Shown: positions 8,556 to 16,949 of the stretch, in pieces
Layout: each line of letters begins with the position of its first letter
Numbering within the stretch: position 1 is the first letter of the stretch
Origin: Ruminococcus sp. zg-924
GTDB lineage: Bacteria > Bacillota > Clostridia > Oscillospirales > Acutalibacteraceae
NCBI RefSeq assembly: GCF_024433635.1
Contig: NZ_WNJZ01000011.1
Location: 1-64,000, forward strand
DNA length: 64,000 nucleotides
Direction: 5' to 3'
The notes under the pieces: generated by a model
Database searches by the model: none
What the model was told of the DNA's origin: nothing
Seen by the model: only the letters and a program-made list of their open reading frames with translations
Position numbers and translations under genes: made by a program

Positions 8556-9494
8556 TTACTTATTGGCTTTTTTATCATTGCTCGATACGTTTATTCTTTC
8601 CTCTTCCTTAACAAAGGTAGCCGCATCAAGCTTTTGACATATACTTGAAATATATTCTGCAATTACTGATGAGAATATCATCAAAACGCCGCCTACAAGC
8701 AATATAAGCGGAATTGCCGCAGTAAAGCTGTTCCACAGTACTATCTTAATAACCATGGTAACAATTCCTGCAATTATCATAGCTGTGCCGCCGTAAAAGC
8801 CGAGCATTGAAATCAGCCTTATAGTTCCCTTTGGGTATGTAGTCATTGTGGACATTGACGCATCGTATTTTTGTGAGAAGCTGCTGCCCGGAGCTGACTT
8901 TGACGGAGTATACGGCAGAACCATATAGCTCAAACCGAGTGTGTTAATTACACTTCTAATCTGCATATTTTTGTATGCCTTGCTTGTTATTGTTTTTACA
9001 AAGCTTTTGTCATACAGACAGAAGCCTGTGAACTGCTTCATCGTTTTTGTGCCTGTTGACGAGAAGAGAATGTTGCAGTAAATATTGCGAAGCCCGTTAA
9101 AAATTGGGTTTGTGCCGCCCTTTGACCTTGCGCAGACTATTATTTTACTGCCTTCCTCCCAAAGCTCAAGCATCTTCGGAATTGCCGCTATGGGGTGTGT
9201 TCGGTCAGGCTTCATTGTTATAACACATTCGCCTTCAGCAAGCGTCATACCGTACTTTGCAGCAAGCTCAAACCCGTAATCGGCAACGGTATATGCGCAT
9301 TTTACCTTTTGAGTAACCTCGCACAAACGAGCAAGATAAGACTTGGTTTGGTCGCTTGAATTATTATCTACAAATATAATCTCATATTCATAATTTGAAA
9401 TTCTTGTTTCGCAAACGTCAATAAGCTCCTTTGCAAAGCTCAGCACTGTATCCTGATTATTCCTGGTGGGAACAATAATGCTTATTTTACTCAT
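8556..9494 (-). CDS. family 2 glycosyltransferase with C-terminal membrane helices
   Basis: A 312-aa GT-A enzyme of the dolichyl-/polyprenyl-phosphate sugar transferase type (GtrB/DPM1-like). SIIVPTRNNQDTV opens the nucleotide-sugar fold. FVDNNSSD (about 41-48) and MKPDRTHP (about 94) lie where the Asp residues that bind UDP/GDP-sugar and metal are expected. Two hydrophobic segments at about 232-255 and 260-285 anchor it. A typical function is loading a sugar onto a lipid carrier for envelope glycosylation; the sugar is not predictable. ATG follows AAAGGAGTAGGACT. It has a dedicated promoter. Confidence 0.88.
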   Translation of the reverse strand: MSKISIIVPTRNNQDTVLSFAKELIDVCETRISNYEYEIIFVDNNSSDQTKSYLARLCEVTQKVKCAYTVADYGFELAAKYGMTLAEGECVITMKPDRTHPIAAIPKMLELWEEGSKIIVCARSKGGTNPIFNGLRNIYCNILFSSTGTKTMKQFTGFCLYDKSFVKTITSKAYKNMQIRSVINTLGLSYMVLPYTPSKSAPGSSFSQKYDASMSTMTTYPKGTIRLISMLGFYGGTAMIIAGIVTMVIKIVLWNSFTAAIPLILLVGGVLMIFSSVIAEYISSICQKLDAATFVKEEERINVSSNDKKANK

Positions 9495-9565
9495 AGTCCT
9501 ACTCCTTTAATCGGTTAGAATATATCTTTTCTTCTTCTCAATTTTATGAACACTTATCTCATATT

Positions 9566-9594
9566 ATTATATACTAAAACAAGATTTTTTTCAA
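9566..9594 (-). promoter_or_regulatory. promoter of the glycosyltransferase gene
   Basis: Minus-strand -35 TTGAAA (9594-9589), 17-bp spacer, -10 TATAAT (9571-9566). Confidence 0.7.
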
Positions 9595-9653
9595 CGAATT
9601 GCGCAAAGTTTAGCGGAAAAATATAAATTTTGCAAAAAAGGAGTATAAATTAA

Positions 9654-9677
9654 GCCTGCCAAAGCTAACCGGCAGGC
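9654..9677 (-). terminator. terminator of the polyamine operon
   Basis: A 7-bp stem (GCCTGCC at 9654-9660, GGCAGGC at 9671-9677) 9 nt beyond the aguB stop, followed on the minus strand by TTAATTTAT. Confidence 0.7.
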
Positions 9678-9685
9678 ATATAAAA

Positions 9686-10564
9686 CTATTTTTCTGTCAA
9701 TGTTTTGTAGAAAAACGGTCGGCGGTCACGGAAAACGCCCCAACCAAGACGGTTCTCAAATATTTCATCTAAATCAAATTCAGCAGAAATGACCGCTTCC
9801 CTATCACGGGACGCTTCGGCAATAATTTCGCCTGTTTCATCGGTAATAAACGAGCTTCCGTAGAACACGAGTGACGAGCTTTGGTTGCCGTTTTCCTCAC
9901 AAGGGGTAACAATCTCCTCACCGATTCTGTTTGCTGCTATAACTGGAATTACATTTGCAACCGAGTGTCCCTGCATACACCTTTGCCAGCGACGCATACT
10001 GTCGCACTCAAGAATTGGCTCCGAGCCGATAGCTGTTGGATAAAAGATAAGTTCAGCGCCGTTAAGCGCAAGCGCCCTTGCTGTTTCAGGAAACCATTGG
10101 TCCCAGCAAATGCCGACGCCGATTGTTGCATACTTCGTTTTGAATGTCACAAATCCTGTGTCGCCCGGAATAAAATAAAATTTTTCCTGATAGTAATGGT
10201 CATCCGGAATATGAGTTTTTCGGTAAACTCCCAAAACCTCGCCGTCAGCGTCAATTACGGCAACTGAATTGAAAAGTCTGTTGCCGTCACGCTCGTAAAA
10301 GCTTACGATAATGACCGCTGCCAATTCAGCTGCAACCTTTTTGAAGTGCATTACAGCGTCATTTTCATCAACAGGCTTTGCGAAAGCGTAATATTCATAC
10401 CGCCGTTCCTGACAAAAATACTGACGTTCAAAAAGCTCAGGCAATAAAATTATGTTTGCGCCGTCCTTTGCAGCGTCTCTGACAAGCGAATCAGCTTTTT
10501 CTATATTATTTTTAATGTTGGCTGTGCATTGCATCTGCACTGCCGCTGTTTTTACCTTTCTCAT
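9686..10564 (-). CDS. aguB: N-carbamoylputrescine amidase
   Basis: A 292-aa nitrilase-superfamily amidase that hydrolyses N-carbamoylputrescine to putrescine, CO2 and NH3. The Glu-Lys-Cys triad is visible in LLPELFERQYF (Glu), VYRKTHIPDD (Lys) and GVGICWDQWFPE (Cys). The start ATG (10564) has GAGGTG 6 nt upstream. A GTG three codons further out is less well placed. It lies 10 nt after the aguA stop, the classic partner, which makes this the last gene of the speA-to-aguB operon and gives the specific name over a generic carbon-nitrogen hydrolase. Confidence 0.95.
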   Translation of the reverse strand: MRKVKTAAVQMQCTANIKNNIEKADSLVRDAAKDGANIILLPELFERQYFCQERRYEYYAFAKPVDENDAVMHFKKVAAELAAVIIVSFYERDGNRLFNSVAVIDADGEVLGVYRKTHIPDDHYYQEKFYFIPGDTGFVTFKTKYATIGVGICWDQWFPETARALALNGAELIFYPTAIGSEPILECDSMRRWQRCMQGHSVANVIPVIAANRIGEEIVTPCEENGNQSSSLVFYGSSFITDETGEIIAEASRDREAVISAEFDLDEIFENRLGWGVFRDRRPFFYKTLTEK

Positions 10565-10574
10565 ATTCTGCACC

Positions 10575-11705
10575 TCAAATATGCTGCGGAATCTGCTGCG
10601 TAATACAGTGTATATTTCCGCCGCCGAGTATTATCTCTCTTGCGTAAATCGGAACAATTTCACGGTTCGGGCAAATGCTTTTTAGTATTTCAGCCGCCGT
10701 TTTATCGCTCTCTATATTTTCCCCGCCAAACTGCGGAAGTATTAATGCGTCGTTGCAAAAATAAAAATTTACATATGAAGCCGCAAGGCGTTCGCCTGCT
10801 TCACGCACATCCTCGCCCGGTTCAAAATCATAGCCGAGCAAGTCACTGTCTGTTACGCAGACAGGAATTTGGGGAATCGGCAGCTTATGAACCTTAATTT
10901 TTCTGCCCTGCGCATCGACTGAGCCTTGAATCACCTCAAGGCATTTTTTTGAAATTTCATACTGCGGATCATCTTTATTGTCTGTCCACGCCAGCACAAC
11001 CTCCGCAGGTGCAATAAAAGCGCAAATGTTGTCTATATGTCCGTTTGTTTCATCGTTATATATTCCCTTTGGCAGCCAGATTATTTTTGACACGCCAAGA
11101 TAGGCTTTAAGCTTTTCTTCTATTTCAAGCCGTGTAAGCTGTGGATTTCTGCCGGCACTAAGCAAACATTCCTCGGTTGTAATTAGCGTTCCCTCTCCGT
11201 CAGTGTGTATAGAGCCGCCCTCAAGCACAAACGGATGTGCATCATAAAGCTGAATACCCTTTGCCTTGCAAAGCTCATAAGGAATTTTATCATCATTTTT
11301 CCAAGAAGCGTAGAGTCCGTCATAATTACCGCCCCACGCATTGAAACACCAATCGACAGCACGTAAATCACCGCTGCTGTTTACCAAAAAGGTCGGCGCA
11401 GTATCTCTTGCCCACGCATCGTCGGAGTTTATATTTATTATCTCAACATTTTTAATTTCAGAAAGTGCTGATTGAGCCGCCTTAAGCTGATTATCACCTG
11501 CAAGAACTATTACCCTTTCGTGCTTTGATATTTCTGTGATAATCTGCGTAAACACACGCTCAGCGGCTTTTGCTTCATAGCACCATGAGCCAGGGCGGTA
11601 AGGCCAAATCATAATAGTTGCGCAGTGCGGTGAAAACTCGGCAGGCATATAGTAGCCGTCATTTACAGGGACAGCGTTACCTAAAATATAGATAAAATCA
11701 GACAT
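10575..11705 (-). CDS. aguA: agmatine deiminase
   Basis: A 376-aa guanidino-group-modifying enzyme of the pentein fold that converts agmatine to N-carbamoylputrescine and NH3. The family core is clear: PHCATIMIWPYRPGSW near the start, SDDAWARDTAPTFLV (about 93), CFNAWGGNYDGLY (about 118), and FVLEGGSIHTDGEGTL. DETNGHIDNI and the C-terminal GGGNIHCITQQIP with the nucleophilic Cys follow. Full length. The ATG overlaps the upstream decarboxylase stop as TAATG, so the two are translationally coupled. With AguB it completes arginine to putrescine via agmatine. Confidence 0.96.
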   Translation of the reverse strand: MSDFIYILGNAVPVNDGYYMPAEFSPHCATIMIWPYRPGSWCYEAKAAERVFTQIITEISKHERVIVLAGDNQLKAAQSALSEIKNVEIININSDDAWARDTAPTFLVNSSGDLRAVDWCFNAWGGNYDGLYASWKNDDKIPYELCKAKGIQLYDAHPFVLEGGSIHTDGEGTLITTEECLLSAGRNPQLTRLEIEEKLKAYLGVSKIIWLPKGIYNDETNGHIDNICAFIAPAEVVLAWTDNKDDPQYEISKKCLEVIQGSVDAQGRKIKVHKLPIPQIPVCVTDSDLLGYDFEPGEDVREAGERLAASYVNFYFCNDALILPQFGGENIESDKTAAEILKSICPNREIVPIYAREIILGGGNIHCITQQIPQHI

Positions 11706-12832
11706 TATGATAATCTCTCCCTAAAATCATCATAGGAAAACCGCTTGATTATCTCACAGTTATCCTCGCTGTGCATAAGCACGATTGAGGGCAGCGGCAT
11801 ACCGTTGAACGTGTTGTTCTTTACCATTGAATAGATTGCCATATCCTCAAAAACAAGCCTGTCGCCTATCTTAATTTCATCGTCAAAGCTGTAATCGCCG
11901 ATAACATCGCCTGCAAGGCAAGTGCAGGAGGAAAGGCGGTAAGTAAACTTTTTCTCGCCAGCTTCTCCGCTGTTTTTAAGCGGCGGTCTGTACGGCATTT
12001 CAAGCACATCCGGCATATGACAGGCAGCTGAGATATCAAGAATTAAAATATCCAGTCCGTTTTGGACAATATCCATCACCTCAGTAATAAGGTAGCCTGC
12101 ATTCAGCGCAACAGCCTCGCCAGGCTCAAGATAAACCTCGACATCATACTTTTGCTTGATATAAATTATCAAGTCCTCAAGTGCCTTAATATCATAATCT
12201 CTTCGGGTTATGTGATGACCTCCGCCAAGATTCAGCCATTTTGCATTGTAGAAATACTCACCAAAGCTTTTTTCAGCTGCATAAAAGGTTTTAATAAGGT
12301 CATATGAATTCTGCTCGCAAAGTGTATGGAAATGAAATCCGTCAACATTTTTTAGCAAGCACGGTTGAAAATTAGCCTTTGTAACTCCGAGCCGTGAACC
12401 ATATGCACAAGGGTCGTAAATTTCGTGTCCCTCCTGCGTCGAAAACTCCGGATTTATGCGGATTCCAACACTTATGTTATTTCTTTCCCATACGGGCCTG
12501 AACTTTTCAAGCTGTGAAAAGGAATTGAAAACAATGTGATTGCAGATTTTTGCAAGCTGTGAAAATTCATCGTCCTTAAAGGCAGGAGCAAAAACATGGG
12601 TTTCCTTACCGAAATACTCATAGCCAAGCTTAGCTTCATAAAGTCCGCTTGCAGTTGTGCCGCTTAAATATTTGCTGATAAGCGGATAGGTGCAGTATGC
12701 AGAAAAAGCTTTTTGCGCAAGCAAAATTTTACAGCCTGTTCTATCCTGAACACCTTTCAGTATTTCAAGATTTTTTATTAGCGCCTGCTCGTCAATAACA
12801 TAGCACGGCGTCGGTAAATCTGAAAATTTCAT
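11705..12832 (-). CDS. nspC: carboxynorspermidine/carboxyspermidine decarboxylase
   Basis: A 375-aa alanine-racemase-fold, PLP-dependent decarboxylase. It removes CO2 from carboxyspermidine or carboxynorspermidine in the S-adenosylmethionine-independent triamine pathway. The PLP lysine lies in LLAQKAFS (Lys41). LNLGGGHHIT and the C-terminal SCTCLAGDVIGDY carry the phosphate-binding Gly and active-site Cys/Asp of the group. ATG lies just after the dehydrogenase stop, and the stop overlaps aguA. The dehydrogenase-decarboxylase pairing supports this over diaminopimelate decarboxylase, which is longer and paired differently. Since putrescine is made by the same operon, spermidine is the likely product. 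Confidence 0.94.
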   Translation of the reverse strand: MKFSDLPTPCYVIDEQALIKNLEILKGVQDRTGCKILLAQKAFSAYCTYPLISKYLSGTTASGLYEAKLGYEYFGKETHVFAPAFKDDEFSQLAKICNHIVFNSFSQLEKFRPVWERNNISVGIRINPEFSTQEGHEIYDPCAYGSRLGVTKANFQPCLLKNVDGFHFHTLCEQNSYDLIKTFYAAEKSFGEYFYNAKWLNLGGGHHITRRDYDIKALEDLIIYIKQKYDVEVYLEPGEAVALNAGYLITEVMDIVQNGLDILILDISAACHMPDVLEMPYRPPLKNSGEAGEKKFTYRLSSCTCLAGDVIGDYSFDDEIKIGDRLVFEDMAIYSMVKNNTFNGMPLPSIVLMHSEDNCEIIKRFSYDDFRERLS

Positions 12833-12836
12833 AATA

Positions 12837-14096
12837 TCACTCTACTGTAACAGGGTTTTCGTCAACAACCCATGGAAGTCCGTATTTATTGAGCGCTTCC
12901 ATATACGGGTCGGGGTCAAACTCCTCGACATTATAAACGCCCGGCTTTTTCCACTGTCCTGTAAGCACAAGAGATGCGCCTATCATAGCGGGAACGCCCG
13001 TTGTATAGGAAACAGCCTGAGAGCCAACCTCTTTATAGCACTCCTGGTGGTCGCACATATTGTAAATGTATATTGTCTTTTCCTTGCCGTCTTTGATTCC
13101 TGTGAAGATACAGCCGATATTGGTTTTGCCCTTTGTTCTCGGTCCGAGCGAAGCAGGGTCCGGCAGAAGCTGCTTTAAGAACTGGATAGGAACTATCTCC
13201 TTACCCTCATACATAACAGGCTCGGTTGAGAGCATACCTACATTTTCAAGGCACTGCATATGGGTAAGATAGCTTTGGCCGAATGTCATAAAGAAGCGGA
13301 TACGCTTTACATTTGGAATGTTCTTTGCAAGCGACTCTATCTCCTCGTGGTGGAGCAGATACATATCTTTCTTTCCTACGCCGTCAAAGTTATACTCTCT
13401 CTTAATCTCCATTGGCTTTGTTTCAATCCACTTGCCGTTTTCCCAATATGAACCGTTTGCGGAAACCTCTCGCAGATTGATTTCAGGGTTGAAGTTTGTG
13501 GCAAACGGATAGCCATGGTCGCCGCCGTTGCAGTCCAAAATATCTATATAGTGTATTTCGTCAAAATAATGCTTGAGAGCATAAGCCGAAAACACGCTTG
13601 TAACACCCGGGTCAAAGCCTGTGCCAAGCAGAGCTGTTATGCCGGCTTTTTCAAATTTTTCTTTATATGCCCACTGGTATGAATAATCAAAATAAGCCGT
13701 AAAACCAAGCTCCTTACAGCGCTTTTCATATGCAGCTCTCCACTGTGGCTCTGTTATATCCTCAGGCTCGTAATTCGCTGTGTCAATATAATCTACCTTT
13801 GTTTCAAGGCAAGCGTCCATAATGGTAAGATCCTGATACGGAAGCGCAAGATTCAGCACAGCTTGCGGCTTGTAATCGTTAATTAGAGCTACAAGCTCAT
13901 CCTTGTTGTCGGCGTCAACCTGAGCCGTTGTAATTACAGTCTTTGTTGTGTCTTGAAGCTTTTCCTTAAGTGCGTCACACTTTGATTTTGTTCTGCTTGC
14001 AATGCATATTTCTGTGAAAACCTCGCTGTTTTGGCAGCATTTGTGAATTGCTACGCTTGCAACACCGCCGCAGCCGATAATTAATAGTCTGCTCAT
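12837..14096 (-). CDS. carboxynorspermidine/carboxyspermidine dehydrogenase (saccharopine dehydrogenase family)
   Basis: A 419-aa NADPH-dependent reductase of the saccharopine dehydrogenase family. It condenses aspartate semialdehyde with a diamine (putrescine or diaminopropane) and reduces the imine. The N-terminal Rossmann motif is LLIIGCGGVASVAIHKC. TALLGTGFDPGVTSVF (about 160), the NGGDHGYPF loop and the C-terminal GIPAM-like GVPAMIGASLVL complete the family pattern. The ORF is open 68 codons further upstream, but ATG 14096 is chosen because AAAGGAC lies 7 nt before it and speE ends 4 bp upstream. It supplies the substrate of the next gene. Confidence 0.93.
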   Translation of the reverse strand: MSRLLIIGCGGVASVAIHKCCQNSEVFTEICIASRTKSKCDALKEKLQDTTKTVITTAQVDADNKDELVALINDYKPQAVLNLALPYQDLTIMDACLETKVDYIDTANYEPEDITEPQWRAAYEKRCKELGFTAYFDYSYQWAYKEKFEKAGITALLGTGFDPGVTSVFSAYALKHYFDEIHYIDILDCNGGDHGYPFATNFNPEINLREVSANGSYWENGKWIETKPMEIKREYNFDGVGKKDMYLLHHEEIESLAKNIPNVKRIRFFMTFGQSYLTHMQCLENVGMLSTEPVMYEGKEIVPIQFLKQLLPDPASLGPRTKGKTNIGCIFTGIKDGKEKTIYIYNMCDHQECYKEVGSQAVSYTTGVPAMIGASLVLTGQWKKPGVYNVEEFDPDPYMEALNKYGLPWVVDENPVTVE

Positions 14097-14100
14097 TTTA

Positions 14101-14973
14101 TTAGTCCTTTCTGCTTTCCTTTCCCTCTTCCTGCTCAAGCAGATCCTCGACGTATTTTGGAAGCATAAATGCGCCGAGATGAAGGTTTGTTGAGTAATAC
14201 CACGTTTGTATTTTTCTTTGATTCCACCGCTTGGCATTGAAATCCTTAAGCGGATGATATTTTTTTGAGGCAAAGCCAAACAACCAGTAGCCTGCGGCAC
14301 ACGTTGGGATATGCGCCTGATAAACTCGGCTTATCGGGAATGAACGGAAAACCCTCTTGTGCATTGCACGGCAAGCCTCCTCATCCTCGTCATAGAACGG
14401 ACTGCCATGCTGATAAACCATTATTCCGTCATCCTTAAGAGCCTTGTAGCAACTGCCGTAAAACTCCTTTGTAAACAATCCCTCAGTGTGTCCGAACGGG
14501 TCGGTTGCATCGTTTATTATGAGGTCATATTCACCGTGGCAGGTTCGTAAAAACCTTAGTCCGTCCTGATAGTAAATATTCACTCGCTCGTCGTCAAGTC
14601 CCTTTGAGTTGTCCGGAAAATACTTTTTGCACACCTCGACAAACATTTCGTCAGGCTCTACAACATCAATCACCTTGATTTCCTCATAGTGTGAAAGCTC
14701 TCTTGCCACGCCGCCGTCACCGCCGCCGATTACGAGAACCTTTTGTACATTTGGATGCACGGCCATTGGAACGTGGACTATCATTTCGTCATATGTGAAC
14801 TCATCCTTTTCAGAGAAAATCACATTGCCGTCCGAGGTTAAAAAGCGCCCGAACTCTTCCGACTCAAAAACATCTATTCTTTGAAAATCACTTTTACCGC
14901 TGAAAAGCTGATTATCAACCCTTATTGAAAGCTCTACATTGTCTGTATGCCTTTCTGAAAACCAAAATTCCAT
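14101..14973 (-). CDS. speE: spermidine synthase (aminopropyltransferase)
   Basis: A 290-aa spermidine-synthase-family protein that transfers an aminopropyl group from decarboxylated S-adenosylmethionine to putrescine. Visible motifs are EFWFSERHTDNV at the start, VLVIGGGDGGVARE near residue 80 (co-substrate loop), DVVEPDEMF, and the catalytic-loop motif NDATDPFGHTEGLF near 155. The last deviates from the common DSTDPxGPxExLF at Ser-to-Ala and Pro-to-His, so the acceptor could differ. ATG 14973 is preferred (GGGTGA 5 nt upstream); a GTG at 14982 is possible. No speD is in the window to provide decarboxylated SAM. Confidence 0.93.
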   Translation of the reverse strand: MEFWFSERHTDNVELSIRVDNQLFSGKSDFQRIDVFESEEFGRFLTSDGNVIFSEKDEFTYDEMIVHVPMAVHPNVQKVLVIGGGDGGVARELSHYEEIKVIDVVEPDEMFVEVCKKYFPDNSKGLDDERVNIYYQDGLRFLRTCHGEYDLIINDATDPFGHTEGLFTKEFYGSCYKALKDDGIMVYQHGSPFYDEDEEACRAMHKRVFRSFPISRVYQAHIPTCAAGYWLFGFASKKYHPLKDFNAKRWNQRKIQTWYYSTNLHLGAFMLPKYVEDLLEQEEGKESRKD

Positions 14974-14990
14974 ATATATCACCCACGATT

Positions 14991-16439
14991 TTATTTTAAG
15001 ACGTTAAGACGTTCAATATTCGGGTCTTCTGTGCCCTGCATTGAACAGCCCTTTTCCTTGGCGTAGTTAATATACTCAATAATCTCATCCGTTATCATTT
15101 CACCCGGCGACAAAATCGGGATTCCGGGTGGATAGCACATAACAAACTCACTGCAAATCCTGCCCGCTGTCTGAGCAATTGGCAAAGACTCCTTTTCAGC
15201 ATAGAACGCATCTCTGGGAGTTGCCGCTACTATTGGAGCGATGTACTCCATACTAAGCATCTTTTCATTGCTCTTTGAATACAATCGCTTAATATCGGCA
15301 AGCGCACCTACAAGACGTTCAATGTCCTGTATTCTGTCACCGATTGAAATATACGCAAGTATATTGCCTATATCACCGAATTCAATCTGAATATCGTATT
15401 CATCACGCAAAAGCTCGTAAACCTCGATACCTGCAAGGCCTATATCGCGTGTATAAACAGAAAGCTTTGTTACGTCAAAGGCAAAAACGCTCTTTCCGTT
15501 TGTAAGCTCCTGACCATAAGCGTAATAGCCGCCGATTTCATTTATTTCATTTCTGGCATACTCCGCCATTTTAATTACTTTTGAGAAGGATTCCTTACCC
15601 TTTAGAGCGAGGTTACGGCGTGAAATATCAAGGCTTGAAAGTAAAAGATATGAGGCGCTTGTTGTTTGGGTGAGATTGATAATCTGTGACACATACTCCC
15701 ACTTAACACCTGTGTTAGTCAGCAAAAATGAGCTTTGGGTAAGGCTTCCGCCTGATTTATGCATTGAAACAGCAGCCATATCAGCGCCTGCCTGCATAGC
15801 AGAAACCGGAAGCTCGTTTGAAAAATAAAAGTGCGTTCCGTGCGCTTCATCTACAAGCACCTTCATACCGTGAGCATGAGCGACCTTTACAATTGAACGC
15901 AAGTCCGAGCATATGCCATAATACGTTGGGTTATTAACAAAAACGGCAATGGCGTCGGGGTTTTCCTTTATCGCCTGCTCAATCTGTGAAATATCCATTC
16001 CGAGCGAAATTCCGATTTTTGAATCAACATCCGGATTAACATAAGCCGGAACGCCTCCGCAAAGTACAAGGGCATTGATAACGCTTTTGTGTACGTTTCT
16101 GGGAAGAATTATCTTATCGCCCGCCTTGCAGACAGACCAAATCATACTCTGAACCGATGAGGTTGTACCGCCTACCATAAAAAAAGCATGAGCCGCACCA
16201 AAGGCGTCTGCGGCAAGCTGCTCCGCCTCCATAATAACAGAAACAGGATGACACAGGTTATCAAGCGGCTTCATTGAGTTTACATCAAGACCAACGCATT
16301 TTTCACCAAGAAGCTCTACAAGCTCTCTGTTTCCTCTGCCTCGCTTATGCCCAGGCACGTCAAACGGAACAACACGCTGTTTTCTGAATTTTTGCAGTGC
16401 CTCATATATTGGGGCTTTTCTTTGAGCATCTATATTCAT
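14991..16439 (-). CDS. speA: Orn/Lys/Arg decarboxylase family, probably arginine decarboxylase
   Basis: A 482-aa fold-type I PLP decarboxylase. The short form (about 480-490 aa) corresponds to Bacillus SpeA, which makes agmatine from arginine. PLP-site motifs are VDEAHGTHFYF (about 222) and SMHKSGGSLTQSS (about 245, PLP lysine). The start ATG 16439 has AAAGGAA 6 nt upstream; the 24-codon upstream extension lies in the leader and is rejected. Substrate is inferred from context: the operon continues with aguA and aguB, which consume agmatine. Lysine decarboxylase would not fit. It is first in the operon, 45 nt behind the leader terminator. Confidence 0.93.
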   Translation of the reverse strand: MNIDAQRKAPIYEALQKFRKQRVVPFDVPGHKRGRGNRELVELLGEKCVGLDVNSMKPLDNLCHPVSVIMEAEQLAADAFGAAHAFFMVGGTTSSVQSMIWSVCKAGDKIILPRNVHKSVINALVLCGGVPAYVNPDVDSKIGISLGMDISQIEQAIKENPDAIAVFVNNPTYYGICSDLRSIVKVAHAHGMKVLVDEAHGTHFYFSNELPVSAMQAGADMAAVSMHKSGGSLTQSSFLLTNTGVKWEYVSQIINLTQTTSASYLLLSSLDISRRNLALKGKESFSKVIKMAEYARNEINEIGGYYAYGQELTNGKSVFAFDVTKLSVYTRDIGLAGIEVYELLRDEYDIQIEFGDIGNILAYISIGDRIQDIERLVGALADIKRLYSKSNEKMLSMEYIAPIVAATPRDAFYAEKESLPIAQTAGRICSEFVMCYPPGIPILSPGEMITDEIIEYINYAKEKGCSMQGTEDPNIERLNVLK

Positions 16440-16836
16440 AGCTATTCCTTTCAGCTTCTGCACCGACTTAATTGCATTTTGGCAAAAGAAAAAGGCGGCG
16501 CATTGCACCACCTGTTAGTCTTAATTTTAAACGCTATTCGGCAACGCTGCCAAGCGTAAAATGTATGAGGTTTCCGTTTTCAGCCTTTCAGCAAATATAC
16601 GTTACTACTCTTATTGACCGTTTCACAAGTGATGTGTGCAAAGCACTGATTATAAAGTAATCAACTTATAAAATTTGAGCTTTTAACTCAATCAATAATG
16701 TGGCTTTCGCCACCCTCGGCAGCTGACCCGCCCGGCCGCTTGGGCTTAACTTGCAAGCAAGTGGTCATATATTTGCATGAAAACAGAACCACTATTTATC
16801 ACGCTAAGAGCACCGAAAAAATCGGATACTTTAATT
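16440..16836 (-). promoter_or_regulatory. long structured leader of the polyamine operon, candidate regulatory RNA
   Basis: A gene-free 5' leader of about 390 nt between the consensus promoter and speA. On the minus strand it holds, in order, a CCGA/TCGG hairpin (16824-16812) and a stem AGTGGT/ACCACT (16793-16788 with 16765-16760). Next come a GC-rich block (about 16745-16700) ending in the GNRA-type hairpin GTGGC-GAAA-GCCAC (16713-16700), and a TGATTA/TAATCA hairpin (16664-16648). A long stem-loop ACGCT..AGCGT enclosing GGCA/TGCC (16557-16531) precedes the terminator at 16512-16484. I could not match it to a known riboswitch. A T-box was considered because of AAGAGTAGTAA near 16612-16602, but the conserved antiterminator TGGNACCGCG is not intact (TGGTGCAATGCG). 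Arginine, agmatine, putrescine or spermidine are plausible ligands by context. Confidence 0.7.
16484..16512 (-). terminator. leader (attenuator) terminator before speA
   Basis: An 8-bp stem (minus-strand GGTGGTGC at 16512-16505, loop AAT, GCGCCGCC at 16501-16494, two G-U pairs) followed by a T-rich run TTTTTCTTTT (16493-16484). It lies inside the 5' leader, 45 nt before the speA ATG and about 320 nt from the promoter. It is a textbook intrinsic terminator in an attenuator position. Confidence 0.85.
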
Positions 16837-16865
16837 ATAATATAACAATTTTGTCTATTTGTCAA
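16837..16865 (-). promoter_or_regulatory. polyamine operon promoter
   Basis: Minus-strand -35 TTGACA (16865-16860), 17-bp spacer, -10 TATTAT (16842-16837). Near-perfect sigma-A promoter about 400 bp from speA. Confidence 0.88.
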
Positions 16866-16908
16866 GATAAAGCGAGATAGATTATGACGCTGCAAACAAA
16901 GTGATAAA

Positions 16909-16936
16909 ACCGACTGTGCAAAAACAGTCGGTATGG
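16909..16936 (-). terminator. terminator of the V-type ATPase operon
   Basis: A 9-bp perfect stem (ACCGACTGT at 16909-16917, ACAGTCGGT at 16924-16932) 17 nt beyond the subunit D stop. On the minus strand the second arm is followed by TTTATC. Confidence 0.85.
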
Positions 16937-16949
16937 TGTTTATCAAAGA

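Noticed and set aside
12837-14300. Longer start for the carboxyspermidine dehydrogenase (487 aa)
   Set aside because: The extra 68 residues are antisense-like sequence over the speE end and lie before the Rossmann N-terminus. ATG 14096 has a good ribosome binding site.
16484-16620. T-box controlling speA
   Set aside because: AAGAGTAGTAA and GGTGGT near the terminator recall T-box elements, but the conserved TGGNACCGCG is broken and no stem I/specifier arrangement could be traced.
16749-16781. Short ORF in the polyamine leader (10 codons, MQIYDHLLAS) as a regulatory leader peptide
   Set aside because: No Shine-Dalgarno before its ATG and no arginine codons. It lies in a region better explained by RNA hairpins.
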